This document shows, one piece after another, positions 11,435 through 22,490 of a stretch of 64,000 nucleotides of DNA. Below the pieces are notes generated by a model. That model did not search any database and had not been told where the DNA came from. It saw only the letters and a program-made list of their open reading frames with translations. Numbering within the stretch: the stretch's first letter is position 1; every line of letters begins with the position of its first letter. The DNA comes from Malus domestica (taxonomy: Eukaryota > Streptophyta > Magnoliopsida > Rosales > Rosaceae). The DNA lies in contig NC_091661.1 in NCBI RefSeq assembly GCF_042453785.1, forward strand, positions 27,891,501-27,955,500. Direction: 5' to 3'. The translations under genes and the position numbers were made by a program.

Positions 11435-11534
11435 TAGTTTGAGGTGCATATAGTTTTAGTACATCTGCCTCTTCAAGTTGGATTTAATTGGATTTTTTAA
11501 AGTTTTCTCAGGATTATTTATAAATCTGTTTTGT
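11435..11534. repeat. Copy of an intron segment of the downstream transporter gene
   Basis: About 100 bp (TAGTTTGAGGTGCATAT, then TTTTAGTACATCTGCCTC, to GGATTATTTATAAATCTG) matches 13579-13677, which lies in the 5' untranslated intron of the glycerol-3-phosphate transporter gene. The copy abuts block B directly. Confidence 0.85.
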
Positions 11535-11535
11535 T

Positions 11536-12394
11536 ATTTTGTCATACCATTTGGCCCATTGTTCATTAAATTGAGTGTGTTTTTGTTATTTTGGTCCTTA
11601 TTTAATATAATTTTTCATAGAAATACCAAAATGATTGATGGTGGACAACTCATAGACCATTTCTATTGATTTCAAATGTCAAGGACCAAAGTAATGGGTT
11701 ATGCAAATCTTATGGACCATTTTGACTAAAAAAAAACTCATTTTCTTTATTCCCTTGTAATGTTCTAAAAGACGTTAGACACTAGTCAAACGACGAGCTG
11801 GGGCCTAGCGCTTAGGCTGACTAGGTGAATTTAATTAAATATACTATATTTCGTGTAAATAAGTGTCAATTTATACTTAAATATATATAATTTCATCATA
11901 AACTAGAAAATAAAATGACATATATATTATGAAGTATTGGAACATAATGAAAACATGGGGAGCAAACATATAATGTGTGTTTATTTAAGTGTTAAATAAG
12001 TCTCTTACAATTTATTAAAAACAATAAAATGCAAAAAGAAAGTTATATATTTTTTATCTAAGTGAGTTGTAACCTAGGCAGATGTTTAAGCGGGTTTGGG
12101 CGGGCTAGGTGGTCTATGCGGTTTAGGCGAACACCTCAGCACACTCAGTAAGTCTAGGCGTCATTTCTTAATTTTCAAATACTTAGGCATTAATCAGGGT
12201 GGTAGCCAGCCGACTAGAGCCTAGGCGACGCTATGCGGGGATTTTTAGAACAGCTTGTGAGATCACATTGTTCTATATCTTCTTCAAAAGTTAATTGATT
12301 TTTTAGGGTGAGAAAAAAAGGTTGAGTAACTTTCTAAAAGTTGATTTGGAGTTGCTTAATTTTTTTTTTAAAGTTTGGGCGTTAATTGTGTTTG
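11536..12394. repeat. Duplicated block B (first copy at 9831-10686)
   Basis: Second copy of the 9831-10686 block, including the hAT-like element at 11761-12252. The order of all parts is the same, so the whole block was duplicated in direct orientation, with about 850 bp now separating the two copies. Confidence 0.8.
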
Positions 12395-12611
12395 CTTAAA
12401 TTTTCCATTTTTCAAACTATTCCCAATGTTAGTATTTTGCTTCACAAAACTTAAAAAAACATTGTTAGAAAATCGATATTTTAATCTAATCTATATAACA
12501 AAACAAAATTTACAAACTTAATGCAGAGATGAAGCTCATCGACTTAGCCAACTCTAATACGCTCAAATTTGCAAAGAATTTGTAATTAATGGAGACAAGA
12601 GTGTAAATCAA

Positions 12612-12802
12612 GAGTGCATTTTTGCTTACCATCATTTAGTGTGGTGTATGCTCACCATTATATTTATCACCGTTAGATAAGTTTGAATTTTGAGATTTGT
12701 TCATATTCACTACACGAATTTCGAAATTCAAACTTATCTAACGATGATAAATAAAATAGTAAACATACATCACACAAAATGATGGTGAGAAAAAATACTC
12801 CA
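12612..12802. mobile_element. Mutator-like MITE upstream of the G3P transporter gene
   Basis: Two arms of about 75 bp are near complements of each other: CACCGTTAGATAAGTTTGAA on the left and TTCAAACTTATCTAACGATG on the right. GTAAATCAA flanks both sides (12603-12611 and 12803-12811), a 9-bp duplication. The element ends about 250 bp before the presumed transcribed region of the transporter gene, so it is part of its promoter. Confidence 0.75.
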
Positions 12803-13155
12803 GTAAATCAATGGAGTTGTCTAGACTCTAGAGCGCCAAAACAGACGGAACCAACTTATCAGCCCACACAGCGGTATTTTCGTCATCACAGATTCCCACG
12901 TGAGCTACCAAATCCGAAAATCCGAAAATCCGAATACAGTGAAACAGTAACAAGAAGGGAAAGCGAGGGCAAATTCGGGATTCAACAACATAATATAGTA
13001 TTACCACCAAGCTCACGTTGCTTGCTTTCTTTTGCGCGTTTTCTTTAAGAGCTCAAACTTCCACGGGATAAAAAACAGAGCATTTGAAGAAGGGGAGAAA
13101 CACTGCAAATTCAAATACACAGAACAGTGCCGGCGAAGCTCGGATCTACTGATAG

Positions 13156-14059
13156 GTATGCTCCTCAGCTGTGTATTTTCATGTAATTTCCATCTGGGTA
13201 TTTGTTTGTTTTTTTTTTCTTTTCAAATTTTATGACCGTTTTTCTTCCTCTCAGTTATCTATCGATCCCTTTATTATTCTGGATTGTTTTTTAAATTTTG
13301 GGTTTCAGAATATTGACTCTAATTATATCTAAGGAAGAAATTTGAGGAATGGGTTGTTGTTCAAATATCCAATTTTGTTGGGCAAAGGATAAAATTTTTG
13401 ACCGTTTCGTTTCTCTTCTGTTCTTGTCGGTCAGAAGGTGGAAGGTTTTCAATTTTCCAGGAAAGGTCTTTGAAAAGAGAAATTAATTAATGGGGTTTTT
13501 TCTGATTGTTGAAAAGATTGTTACTTTTTTGTTTGTTTATTTTAATTTTTAAACTTTTTTTCTCCCTGTAATTCTGTGTAGTTTGAGGTGCATATTGTTT
13601 TAGTACATCTGCCTCTTCAAGTTGGATTTATTTGGATTTTTTGAAGTTTTCTCAGGATTATTTATAAATCTGCTTTTTTTTTTTACTGTTCCAATTGTTT
13701 AAATTTCTACTGGAATTGTGGCTACACTACTGAAGGTGTTTGACAAAAGTCTAGGGTTTGGGATTTCCTGCTGAATTAAAACTTTGTCAAGAATGTTTGG
13801 AAGTTGGGAATCATGGAATTGATAGATTTGAGCATGTTCCTCTCACTCAACAAATGTTGAAACTTTGGGCTATTTTATATGAATCTGTAGTTTATTAAAT
13901 CATAGCAATTGGTAATTTCATTGGTTAAATTTCCTAATCTGAATATATTACTGGATTTTAATAGTTTGTGGTTTTTTTTTTTTGGTTTACAACTTACAAG
14001 TTTGTATGCTGCTTGACTCACTCTTTCTTGTTTTTTTCTCTCTATCTTGAAGGTTTTAG
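13156..14059 (+). other. Probable intron in the 5' untranslated region of the G3P transporter gene
   Basis: A splice donor CTGATAG|GTATGC at 13155/13156 follows a non-coding leader. The stretch is T-rich like an intron. Acceptors TTGAAG (14052) or TTTTAG (about 14059) precede the start codon by 38-45 bp. Exact exon borders need transcripts. A 100-bp piece of this intron (13579-13677) is duplicated upstream at 11435-11534. Confidence 0.5.
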
Positions 14060-14096
14060 TGGATAAGAGGAGGTAGTAATCAATTACTTGGGTTCA

Positions 14097-15782
14097 ATGT
14101 CAGAGCCGGAACCTGAGACAAGTTACAGCAATCCCCCGGGAATTCGGTTAGTAGAGCACATAAGGAGATCGCCCCTTTCCTACAAAACCCACCAAGCCAT
14201 TGTTCTGGTTGTTACATTTGTAGCATATGCTAGCTACCACGCCGCTCGAAAAACCACGAGCGTGGTCAAGAGTACTCTTGATCCCCAATCTTCGGTTACG
14301 AGCTTAATGTCTTGGCCATGGAGGATGAGTTACTTAAGTAAGCCAGATCAAAGCAGAAGGTTTTCTCGGGTTCTTGGAGATGGATGGGCCCCATTTAATG
14401 GATCAGATGGCACAGCCTTGCTTGGTGAAGTAGACCTAGCTTTCCTGGCTGTGTATGCCATAGGAATGTACTTCTCCGGACACTTGGGTGATAGAACGAA
14501 TTTACGAATCTTCCTAACAATCGGAATGGTGGGAGCAGGGGTGTTTACGGCAGCATTTGGAGTTGGATATTGGGCAAATATTCACACCTTCTATTACTTC
14601 CTCGGCGTTCAAATGCTTGCCGGTTTGTTCCAATCGACCGGATGGCCTTCAGTAGTTGCAGTTGTTGGTAATTGGTTTGGGAAGAAGAAGAGAGGGCTGA
14701 TTATGGGTATATGGAATGCTCACACTTCTATTGGGAATATTACAGGGTCTTTGGTTGCTTCAGCCCTACTGGGATACGGGTGGGGTTGGTCCTTTGTAGT
14801 TCCGGGTCTTATAATCGCTACTGTTGGTGTGGTGGTTTTTCTGTTCTTGCCTGTTAGTCCGGAGGATGTTGGAGCCAGTGAAGAAGATGAATTGCACTCT
14901 CCCAAGAAAATCGGGGAAGGAGTAACGGAACCATTGTTGGAACCAGAGGCAAAAGTGCAGGAGAGCGCTGTCGGGTTCATAGAAGCTTGGAAAATTCCCG
15001 GAGTGGCTCCTTTCGCTCTATGCCTCTTCTTTTCAAAACTGGTTGCTTATACATTTCTATACTGGCTTCCCTTCTACATTACAAACACAGGTACTTTAAC
15101 TTGCTGTTTTGAATTTGTTGTTGTGTTAATTGCATTTCTCGATTTGCTTTTGTATATGTCATGATTCTTCATATCGATTCTTGTTATTGACTTGCATTAC
15201 TTGTTTATACATGTTGCAGCTATTGACGGAAAGTATTTATCCAGTGAAGCAGCTGGTAACTTATCCACATTGTTCGATGTTGGAGGTGTTCTTGGGGGAA
15301 TCCTTGCCGGCCATATGTCTGACCGCTTAGGTGCCAGAGCCATAACAGCTGCAAGTTTCATGTACTGTGCTATCCCTGCTCTCTTTTTCTACCGAAGCTA
15401 TGGACACGTATCCATAACTGTGAACATTGTACTCATGTTCATCACCGGCATGTTTGTGAACGGGCCATATGCTCTAATAACAACAGCCGTCTCAGCTGAT
15501 CTCGGAACACACAGCTCATTGCGTGGGAACTCGAGGGCATTGGCGACCGTGACAGCAATCATAGATGGAACAGGGTCCGTTGGGGCTGCCATTGGACCGT
15601 TGCTGACCGGCTACATTTCAGCCATAAGCTGGAGTGCAGTTTTCACAATGCTGATGGGAGCAGCTCTGATTGCAGGGCTGCTTCTGACTAGGCTTGTCGT
15701 GGCCGAAGTTGCTGCAAAGATTGAAGAATCAAGATCGCGAGGGTCTGCATCACGGCCTCAACCTGCAGCAATCGATGTGTGA
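14097..15782 (+). CDS. G3PP1: Putative glycerol-3-phosphate transporter (MFS, OPA family)
   Basis: Two coding exons, 14097-15090 and 15220-15782, join within an Ala codon (ITNT-A-IDGKYL) to encode 518 residues. The family is the organophosphate:phosphate antiporter branch of the major facilitator superfamily. Plant members are called G3Pp and several are induced by phosphate starvation. Visible marks are [13 protein letters not shown] (MFS loop 2-3 motif), [19 protein letters not shown], which is typical of OPA permeases, and the paired motif [11 protein letters not shown] in the second half. About 12 hydrophobic segments fit two six-helix halves, with an acidic and basic loop ([11 protein letters not shown]) between them. 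The ATG at 14097 was chosen; an in-frame TTG nine bases upstream is not a start. I found no clear phosphate-response (GNATATNC) box in the near promoter. Substrate is inferred from family, and the numbered symbol is tentative. Confidence 0.9.
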
Positions 15783-16026
15783 TAATTATAGAGAAGAAGA
15801 ACCTGGTTTTTTAATGAAGAGGTGACGGTCCTCCATAGTCATAGGAAGTAGAGGTTTTTTCCTAAACCTTCTCCCCAGTTGTACCTCAAATTGAAGGGGA
15901 AGGGGAAGAAGGAAGGGTGTTGCGTCTTTGTATTATACGTTTGTACATTATTTGTACGTTTTGTGAAACTAATTACATCATGATTGGGGAGGATGACAAA
16001 TTAAGTCATCCCGGAACCAAAAATTC
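15783..16026 (+). other. 3' untranslated region of the G3P transporter gene
   Basis: AT-rich trailer after the TGA with several possible plant polyadenylation signals. No separate feature. Confidence 0.4.
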
Positions 16027-17519
16027 CATTTGTTGGCTGCTTCTTTTATGTGCTTGAAAAACTGGTTAAGGAAACGTCTTTGCAGTAGTATCTGGTTGCT
16101 CAAACACCGAAAAGCATCCATATGTAGGGCGACAATGGTAGGGAAATGTTCTTCTCTTAGAACTTAGAAGACAACCGGAAAATATCACTATGACGGAGTT
16201 TTCAAGCTAATCAACGCAATATGTCCAACTTTTTCACATACTATTGCATAATTGACTTAAGATATCATCATAGTAGTAGCGTCCGATTGCGGCCGCAGAA
16301 ATTGATTGTACGGGAAGGAGCTTTAGATCCTGAGGAGTAATAAGGACCACTCGAAGCTTGTGCTCCTTGCTGTGTGTGGGGAACCAAAGAAGCTTTTGGC
16401 ATAGCTAAATGCTCACCACAGCCACAAGAACCTGAAATCCTTTGGGTTTTGGGAAAGGGAATGGTATGCAGGTAATCCATTTGCCATGCAACTACAAGAA
16501 CGGTTGGCGGGAGATTATTGGTGCTAATATTATAGGCCCTCCTTAAAAGTCAGTCTTGACAATGACATTGAAGAAAAAGATGATGCATTTTTCATCTACT
16601 TTGAGTGTCGGATTCAAATACCCTCCCTTATTTATTTGTTTGATGGCAGACTTTTATATATAGAGAAATTTTTGTGGATATTGAAAATTCTGTTTTGTAG
16701 TGTTCTTATTTCAAGTATTATAATATGTGTAGACGATATAGTTATTAAGTCTTATTTTTTAAATTTAATAATAAAGAAATATATTTATACGTGTAGTGGA
16801 ATACACGGTAGTGTTTTGGGTATACAAATAAAGTATAATGTTGCACAACCCCAATTTCCCTTATGCTCCCCTAGCTAGTAATATACTAAATGACCAGGGT
16901 AGTTCGGAAGTTCTTCTGCGAAAAGCATGTATGCTCACAAGTGTTTTGGAAGCACTTTCATTAGAATCACATCAAAACTTCTATACAAAGTCCAATTGTT
17001 CGTGTGGAAATCACATATGCTAATAAGCAAATACGAACTTAGTAACCACTTACACAGAAAGCACTTCTCAAGTGAAAAGTGCTTTAGCCCTTAAATGGAG
17101 AGAAAATTTATAAAAGGTTGGTGCATGCTTACATGGTAATAAAAATAATAAACATTGCTGGAGTCCATCCGTGACAATTGCGTCTCAATAATAGCGGTTT
17201 AGTGATTGCGACGGACAATTTTCCTTGGTATAGTGTTGTGTAACATGTTTGTTGCATTTCGAGAGATTTTTAAGTTTGCTAATAACACTGTTTGGCATAT
17301 CAAGTATTATAATATAAGTGGTTAAATACTTAAAAAACAATTCCAACTACTTATACTATGATACCTAATATACCGAACTGTATTCCCGACATATTGAAAA
17401 ATCTGCCCTTGCCTCGCCTAATAAACCACACGAATTCACCACAAATAAGATAGTGTCATACTGAATTCTCTGCAAATCGATTAATATTCAAGCACTAAGA
17501 TTAAATTAATAACCTCTTT
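16027..17519. repeat. Tandem duplication, unit 1
   Basis: Starts CCATTTGTTGGCTGCTTC and runs to AATAACCTCTTTAACCATT, where unit 2 starts with the same words. The two units match in order over most of their length: the AAACTGGTT-AGGAAA block, the TTTGGGTTTTGGGAAAGGGA block, the TATAATGTTGCACAACCCC block and the TTTCCTTGGTA block. Short minus-strand ORFs such as the one around 16268-16480 share IPFPKTQRISGSC and MPKASLVP between units, but no longer frame is kept. I do not recognise the source. Confidence 0.8.
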
Positions 17520-19206
17520 AACCATTTGTTGGCTGCTTCATTTTTGTGCTTGAAAAACTGGTTGAGGAAATTTCTTTGCTGAAGTATATGGTTGCCCAAA
17601 CACTGAAAAGCATCCATTTGTAGGGTGACAATAATAGAGAAATGTTCTTCTCTTAGAAGATATCGGGAAATATAACTGTGATAGATTTTCAAACTAATCA
17701 CGAAATGTGTTCAACCTTTTTCACCGGATAGTGCATAATTGGCTGACGAATTTTCAAACTAATCACAAAATGTGTCCAACTTTTTCACAGGATAGTGCAT
17801 AATTGGTTTAAGATATCACCATTGTACCGTCCAGTTACGTAAAAAGATTGCCACCGCTATATATATATATAAATATAAAGAAGTTAACACAAGATGTTGA
17901 TGTGGCTTAATCGTCACTGTTTAAATAGGAGAAGAGAGGGAGGGAAGGGAAGTAAAAAATAAAAAAAAGGAAAGAGAATCCTATTCCGAGGAAGCGTGTG
18001 TGCTCTGCTCTGTGTGGGGGGACCAAAGAAGCTTTTGGCATAACTAGATTCTCACCACAACTACAAGAACCAGAAATCCTTTGGGTTTTGGGAAAGGGAA
18101 TGGTAGGCAGCCATTTGCCATGCAGCTACAAGAAGGGTTGGTGGGGGATTATTGGCGCTAGTAAGTCTTTTTATATTATACGCCCCAGTCTTGACAATGA
18201 CTTGAAGAAAAAGATGATGCATTTTTCATCTACTTTTTGAGTGTCGCTATTTTTGGATTGAAATATGCTCCCTTATTTGTTTGATGTCAGCTATTTTGTA
18301 GTGTTATCATTTTACGTATTATAATATGAACAGACAATATAATTAATGTCACATTTTTAAAATTTATTAATGAAAAAATATATTTACACGTGTGGGAGAA
18401 TATGCAGTAGTGTTTTGGTTATATAAATAAAGTATAATGTTGCACAACCCCAATTCCCCTTATTCTCCCATAGCTAGTAATAAACTAATCTGATGCGGGT
18501 TGCTCGAAAGTTCTTCTGTGAAAAGTACTATGCTCACAAGCGTTTTGTCGAAAGCACTTTGATTAGATTTACATCAAAATTACACTCCAATTTTTATGTG
18601 GAAATCACATATAAGAATTTGAATACGAACTTAGCAGCGGCTTATGCAAAAAGCACTTCTCATGTGAAAACCGTTTTAGCCCTTTGAGAAAACACTGCCT
18701 AAAGGGATCGTTGACTTAAAAGGACAGAAAATTTATAAAAGGCTGGTGCATGATTACATGGCAATAAAAAGATTAACATTGCTGGATGCATAATCCATCC
18801 GTAACTATTGCATGATTTGCATCTCAATAATGGTGGTTTAGTGATGGCGACATACAATTTTCCTTGGTACGGTGCCGTGTTTTGATACGTTTTCTCACAC
18901 ATTTGTTGCCTTCAATATGCTTGGAACGCGGTCTGATACACATGTCATAATACAAGTGGTTGAATACTTAAGTTTTTTTTTTCCAACTATTTATATTATG
19001 ATATTTGATGTATCGACATATAAAAATTTTCTTGTTGCCTCAACTAACAAGCCACACAAATCGCAGAATTAACTCACGGATTAAACTTTAATCAAATCCG
19101 ACTCCACTTTCTTATCCACCACAAATAAGACAGTGTCATACTGATTTCTCCGTAATTCGATTAAATATTCAGGCACTAAGATTAAATTAATAACCTCTTT
19201 AACCAT
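17520..19206. repeat. Tandem duplication, unit 2
   Basis: Direct repeat of 16027-17519 with insertions: an extra piece at 17700-17990 (including a repeated TTTTCAAACTAATCAC-AAATGTGT-CAAC stretch) and small indels. A third, very partial repeat of its end (ATTAAATTAATAACC, then CTCTTTAA) lies at 19260-19300. No recognisable gene. Divergence suggests an old event. Confidence 0.8.
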
Positions 19207-20997
19207 TTACTAATCCGATTTATATGAACCACAAACTTAGCTGCATGATCATGTCGCAATTCAAGCACTACGATTAAATTAATAACCCTCTTTAAGTATT
19301 TACTAATGAGATTCAAAATGAATCTGAACCACGAACGATATAGAAGCCGATCATTTTATAAGTATTTTCCGACCAAATTTTGTCCGTGGCAATGGATAGC
19401 GATTTTCACACTTTCATTTTGTCCGTCTGCTAGAGTCGAGTAAACAAAAGCAACACGCGATCGGGGCCAATCAGATAAATCCATCAGCGGGCTGGGCCAA
19501 CAAGGGTCATGTTGTTTTGGATGTTATCCAGCCCATTTAGGATGAAATACAACGGAAGGCCCAAGACTGCAGGAGTAACAGAAGAAAACTGCACCAGCAG
19601 GAAGAAGAAACACTAGCAGGAAGGATAAGAACAAGCAGAGAAACACAGCCAAACGAGGCAGAAAAAACATCACGGCTAGAAGGAGGAATTAACATAAGGA
19701 ATTCAACACCGCCTAAGGCGGGAAAGACTCATTCCGGAAGATCCTGTAATTTATCACTCCAAATTGAATAAATCACCAACTGCTAAACGAAACCTTCCTG
19801 ACAGTAGCAGACAGCCACGAGAGTGACCAAAGCTTGCAGTCCCTAATTGTTCCTACCCTACCAAAAAATTTCCAGCTCGGGTATCCAGAAACGCTATTAA
19901 TCCAACTGGCTGCGTTTAAGCGTCATTAAGACATTATAACATAATCAATAGATCACAAAAGACACAGACAGTTAGTTGTCATCAGCCAACGTGATCCTAG
20001 GCAAAGCTAGACACCGAAAATGAATAATTGCAGCCAGCAACGAAACTATGCTGCGTTGAAGGAAACATCGTACGAAATACAACTGTGAAAAGGAAGAACC
20101 TTCTCAACAGAATGCCAGACCAAGAGAAGAATTGTCAGAGGCTGATAATAAATCCTACAGACTGTTTGGGCGATCCGAAGGAAAAAAACTACAATGAAAT
20201 CAGAAGGAAGTCTCAAGGAAGCATGTTACGAATTGACTTCAAAAAGTGAAAGCACCATGTTACCAAGATAAAAGAAGCCTACTCTACGATGGCACTTCGT
20301 ATGACCTCGAATCATATTATATTCACTTCAAGATCTTTCTAGATCACAACCCGGAATTGTGACTCGAATAACATAACATTAACTTAATGATGGATCATGC
20401 CAAAGTGTACTAATTATGCTCCCTAATGTTTCTAAAAATTGGACATCCACCTCACACGCAATAATTTTTGCTCAACGATAATCGCCATTGAGCATCCATT
20501 ATCATACGCATGTCTAAGCCATTAAATTGATCTGCTAAAAGGGCTGAATTCTAACTGCTGACTGCTTTCAATAAGTGAACCTGCACACTCCCACTCGATA
20601 CTCTGCACTAAATGCGTACTATCAACTATCGAGCGAAATCTCTAATTCTTCGATAAAACCATAATTACCCAACAATAACTTTTGCTCAAAAGCGATTCGA
20701 CTGAAAAATCTTCACATACAGCTATGTTTACACAAATGCAGGCACAGCAGTGAAGTGCATAAAATTGTAAAACTGCTTCAAGGCTTTTCATTTACCATAA
20801 CAAAAAGAGCATACATTTTGCATTGAATCGAAACCCGAAGCCCGAAAGCAACGAGTTCATCACAAATTACCTGTAACATTTTATCCAGCAAAAAATTCAT
20901 AACCGTGTACTGATCACTTAAGTTAATATTAAAGCAGAAGAATTTCCCAAAACGAGAACCTGGGTCGGAAACCGCGTCGTTGAGGAAGCAAGCAATC
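19207..20997. other. Gene-free stretch before the STMP1-like gene
   Basis: No long ORF or domain. Part of it (from about 20750) is probably the 3' untranslated region of the minus-strand micropeptide gene. A 73-codon plus-strand ORF at 20028-20249 looks like chance. Confidence 0.35.
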
Positions 20998-21168
20998 CTA
21001 GTCGTCGTCTCGCTTTTTGGGCTTGCGGTACTTCTCCTCGTATTGCTTGGCGATGAAGACGGCAGTGTCGCCGAGCTTCTTGATGTTCGGAACGTCGTAG
21101 TTTTGGGCTATGTAGATCCCTGCGACCGTGCCCACTAGGAAGGAGAAGCTGCTCTTGATTATCCCCAT
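20998..21168 (-). CDS. STMP1-like short transmembrane mitochondrial protein (56 aa)
   Basis: The ORF reads MGIIKSSFSFLVGTVAGIYI, then AQNYDVPNIKKLGDTAVFIA and a basic-acidic tail KQYEEKYRKPKKRDDD. It has one N-terminal hydrophobic segment (residues about 7-21), the GxVxGxYxAQNYDxPN signature and a charged C-terminal helix. That signature matches, from recall, the animal micropeptide STMP1 (Mm47), an inner-membrane mitochondrial protein linked to respiratory complexes. Plants have similar unnamed proteins of about this length. It is a single exon. Start and stop are clear: ATG at 21168-21166 and TAG at 21000-20998. It shares a divergent promoter with the RIN2-like gene. Function in plants is not established. 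Confidence 0.82.
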   Translation of the reverse strand: MGIIKSSFSFLVGTVAGIYIAQNYDVPNIKKLGDTAVFIAKQYEEKYRKPKKRDDD

Positions 21169-22490
21169 CCGAATTTGTAGAAAACAAACGATTCAAATCG
21201 ATTTCTAGGGCTCCCGATTTGAATTCGCGGGTTTTTATGGGGAAGAAGACATTGGGGCCTCTCAGAAAATTCTCTGTTACGACGGTGTCGTTTTCGGTGA
21301 GTCAACGTACAACCGTCCAATGCGTCAATTTATTTAATTTTTTTAAGGTCTTATTCTTTTATTTTTAAGAATTATACTGGAAAATTATCCACTTTAACGA
21401 AAAATTACATATTTATATTAAAAAGTTAATTACAATATTATTTATTTTATCTTGTATTTTATTTTTATAATTAAAAGTCGAAAACTTTAAACTTTATAAA
21501 TTTTCTTTTATTTTTAGATATATTTTTGTTTTAGTTTTTTATTTTAATTTATCGTTAGAATTTGGGATCTTGCTTTTTTTTCTTTTGCTTTCCACTTCCC
21601 GCAAAAATTGATCCAGCCAATAAACCGTCTTTTAGTAAAAAAACAAAATAAAAAAACATATACAGTCTTTTAATCAAAATATAAAAACCAAAAATCAAAA
21701 TTAATAAAATTAAAATCCGCCTCCCTCTCTCTCCTCTCTCTCTCTCCGACGCGGGTGAAATTTGCAGAGACTCCCCACCAACGCAGCGGTCAGGGTCGTC
21801 TCAGCTCTAATCAGGTCCTTAATTTCTCAACCTTTGCTGATTTTTCATTTATTACTCCCAAAGATCGAACCTTTCTGCTTTGATTTCGCTTAATCACCTT
21901 TGGTTTCAAGCTTTTTACAGTTTTACCCGCGTTTTCATGGCTTCGAATTATAGGGCTTCTCGATTTTATGCTTTGGCTGTTTCTAATAGCAATTACAGGA
22001 GAAAGCCGATTCCTTTTGATTGAATTATATATATTTTTTCAGGTATCTATGCAACTTGATCATTCGCTGGCGTCCAATTTGTCACATTTTGTTGGCAATT
22101 ATAGTTTCGATTTCGAATTTTTTTCTAAAATGATTGAAATTATCACTGATCTGGGTTTAAAGAGTTAATTGTTTATTAATTAGGAATTGTTTAGCATTCT
22201 AACAGCTCGTTCTAGTCTTTGTTGTTGATTGTAGTGTTATTCATTGTTGTTTTGAGAAACTGCTCATCAATGCCGCTTTTTCGTGGCAGGTCGTACAGTT
22301 TCAATCTGAGAATTTTCCATCGTATGTTGACGATTAATTCTCCGTCATGTTTGAAACTAACTTGAGGTCCATGCCCCGATTTTTTACTCCAATGACAAGA
22401 TATGGTCAAAATGAGGAAGGGATCTTGCTAATTCAGTGGTGATGAGAATTTTGGAGTTGGGGTTTAGTAAAGAGGTTGAATTTGTTACCA
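21169..22490. promoter_or_regulatory. Divergent promoter and 5' untranslated region of the STMP1-like and RIN2-like genes
   Basis: A CT-rich tract at 21720-21747 (CCTCCCTCTCTCTCC and onward) is typical of plant 5' leaders and probably lies at or just after the start of RIN2-like transcription. AT-rich sequence at 21330-21700 separates it from the micropeptide start. The leader from about 21750 to 22490 probably contains an intron, but no border is certain. Confidence 0.45.

Noticed and set aside
14088..14096. Start at 14088 for the G3P transporter
   Set aside because: The codon there is TTG; the first ATG in frame is at 14097.
20028..20249. 73-codon plus-strand ORF
   Set aside because: Basic composition without a domain, in a gene-free stretch.
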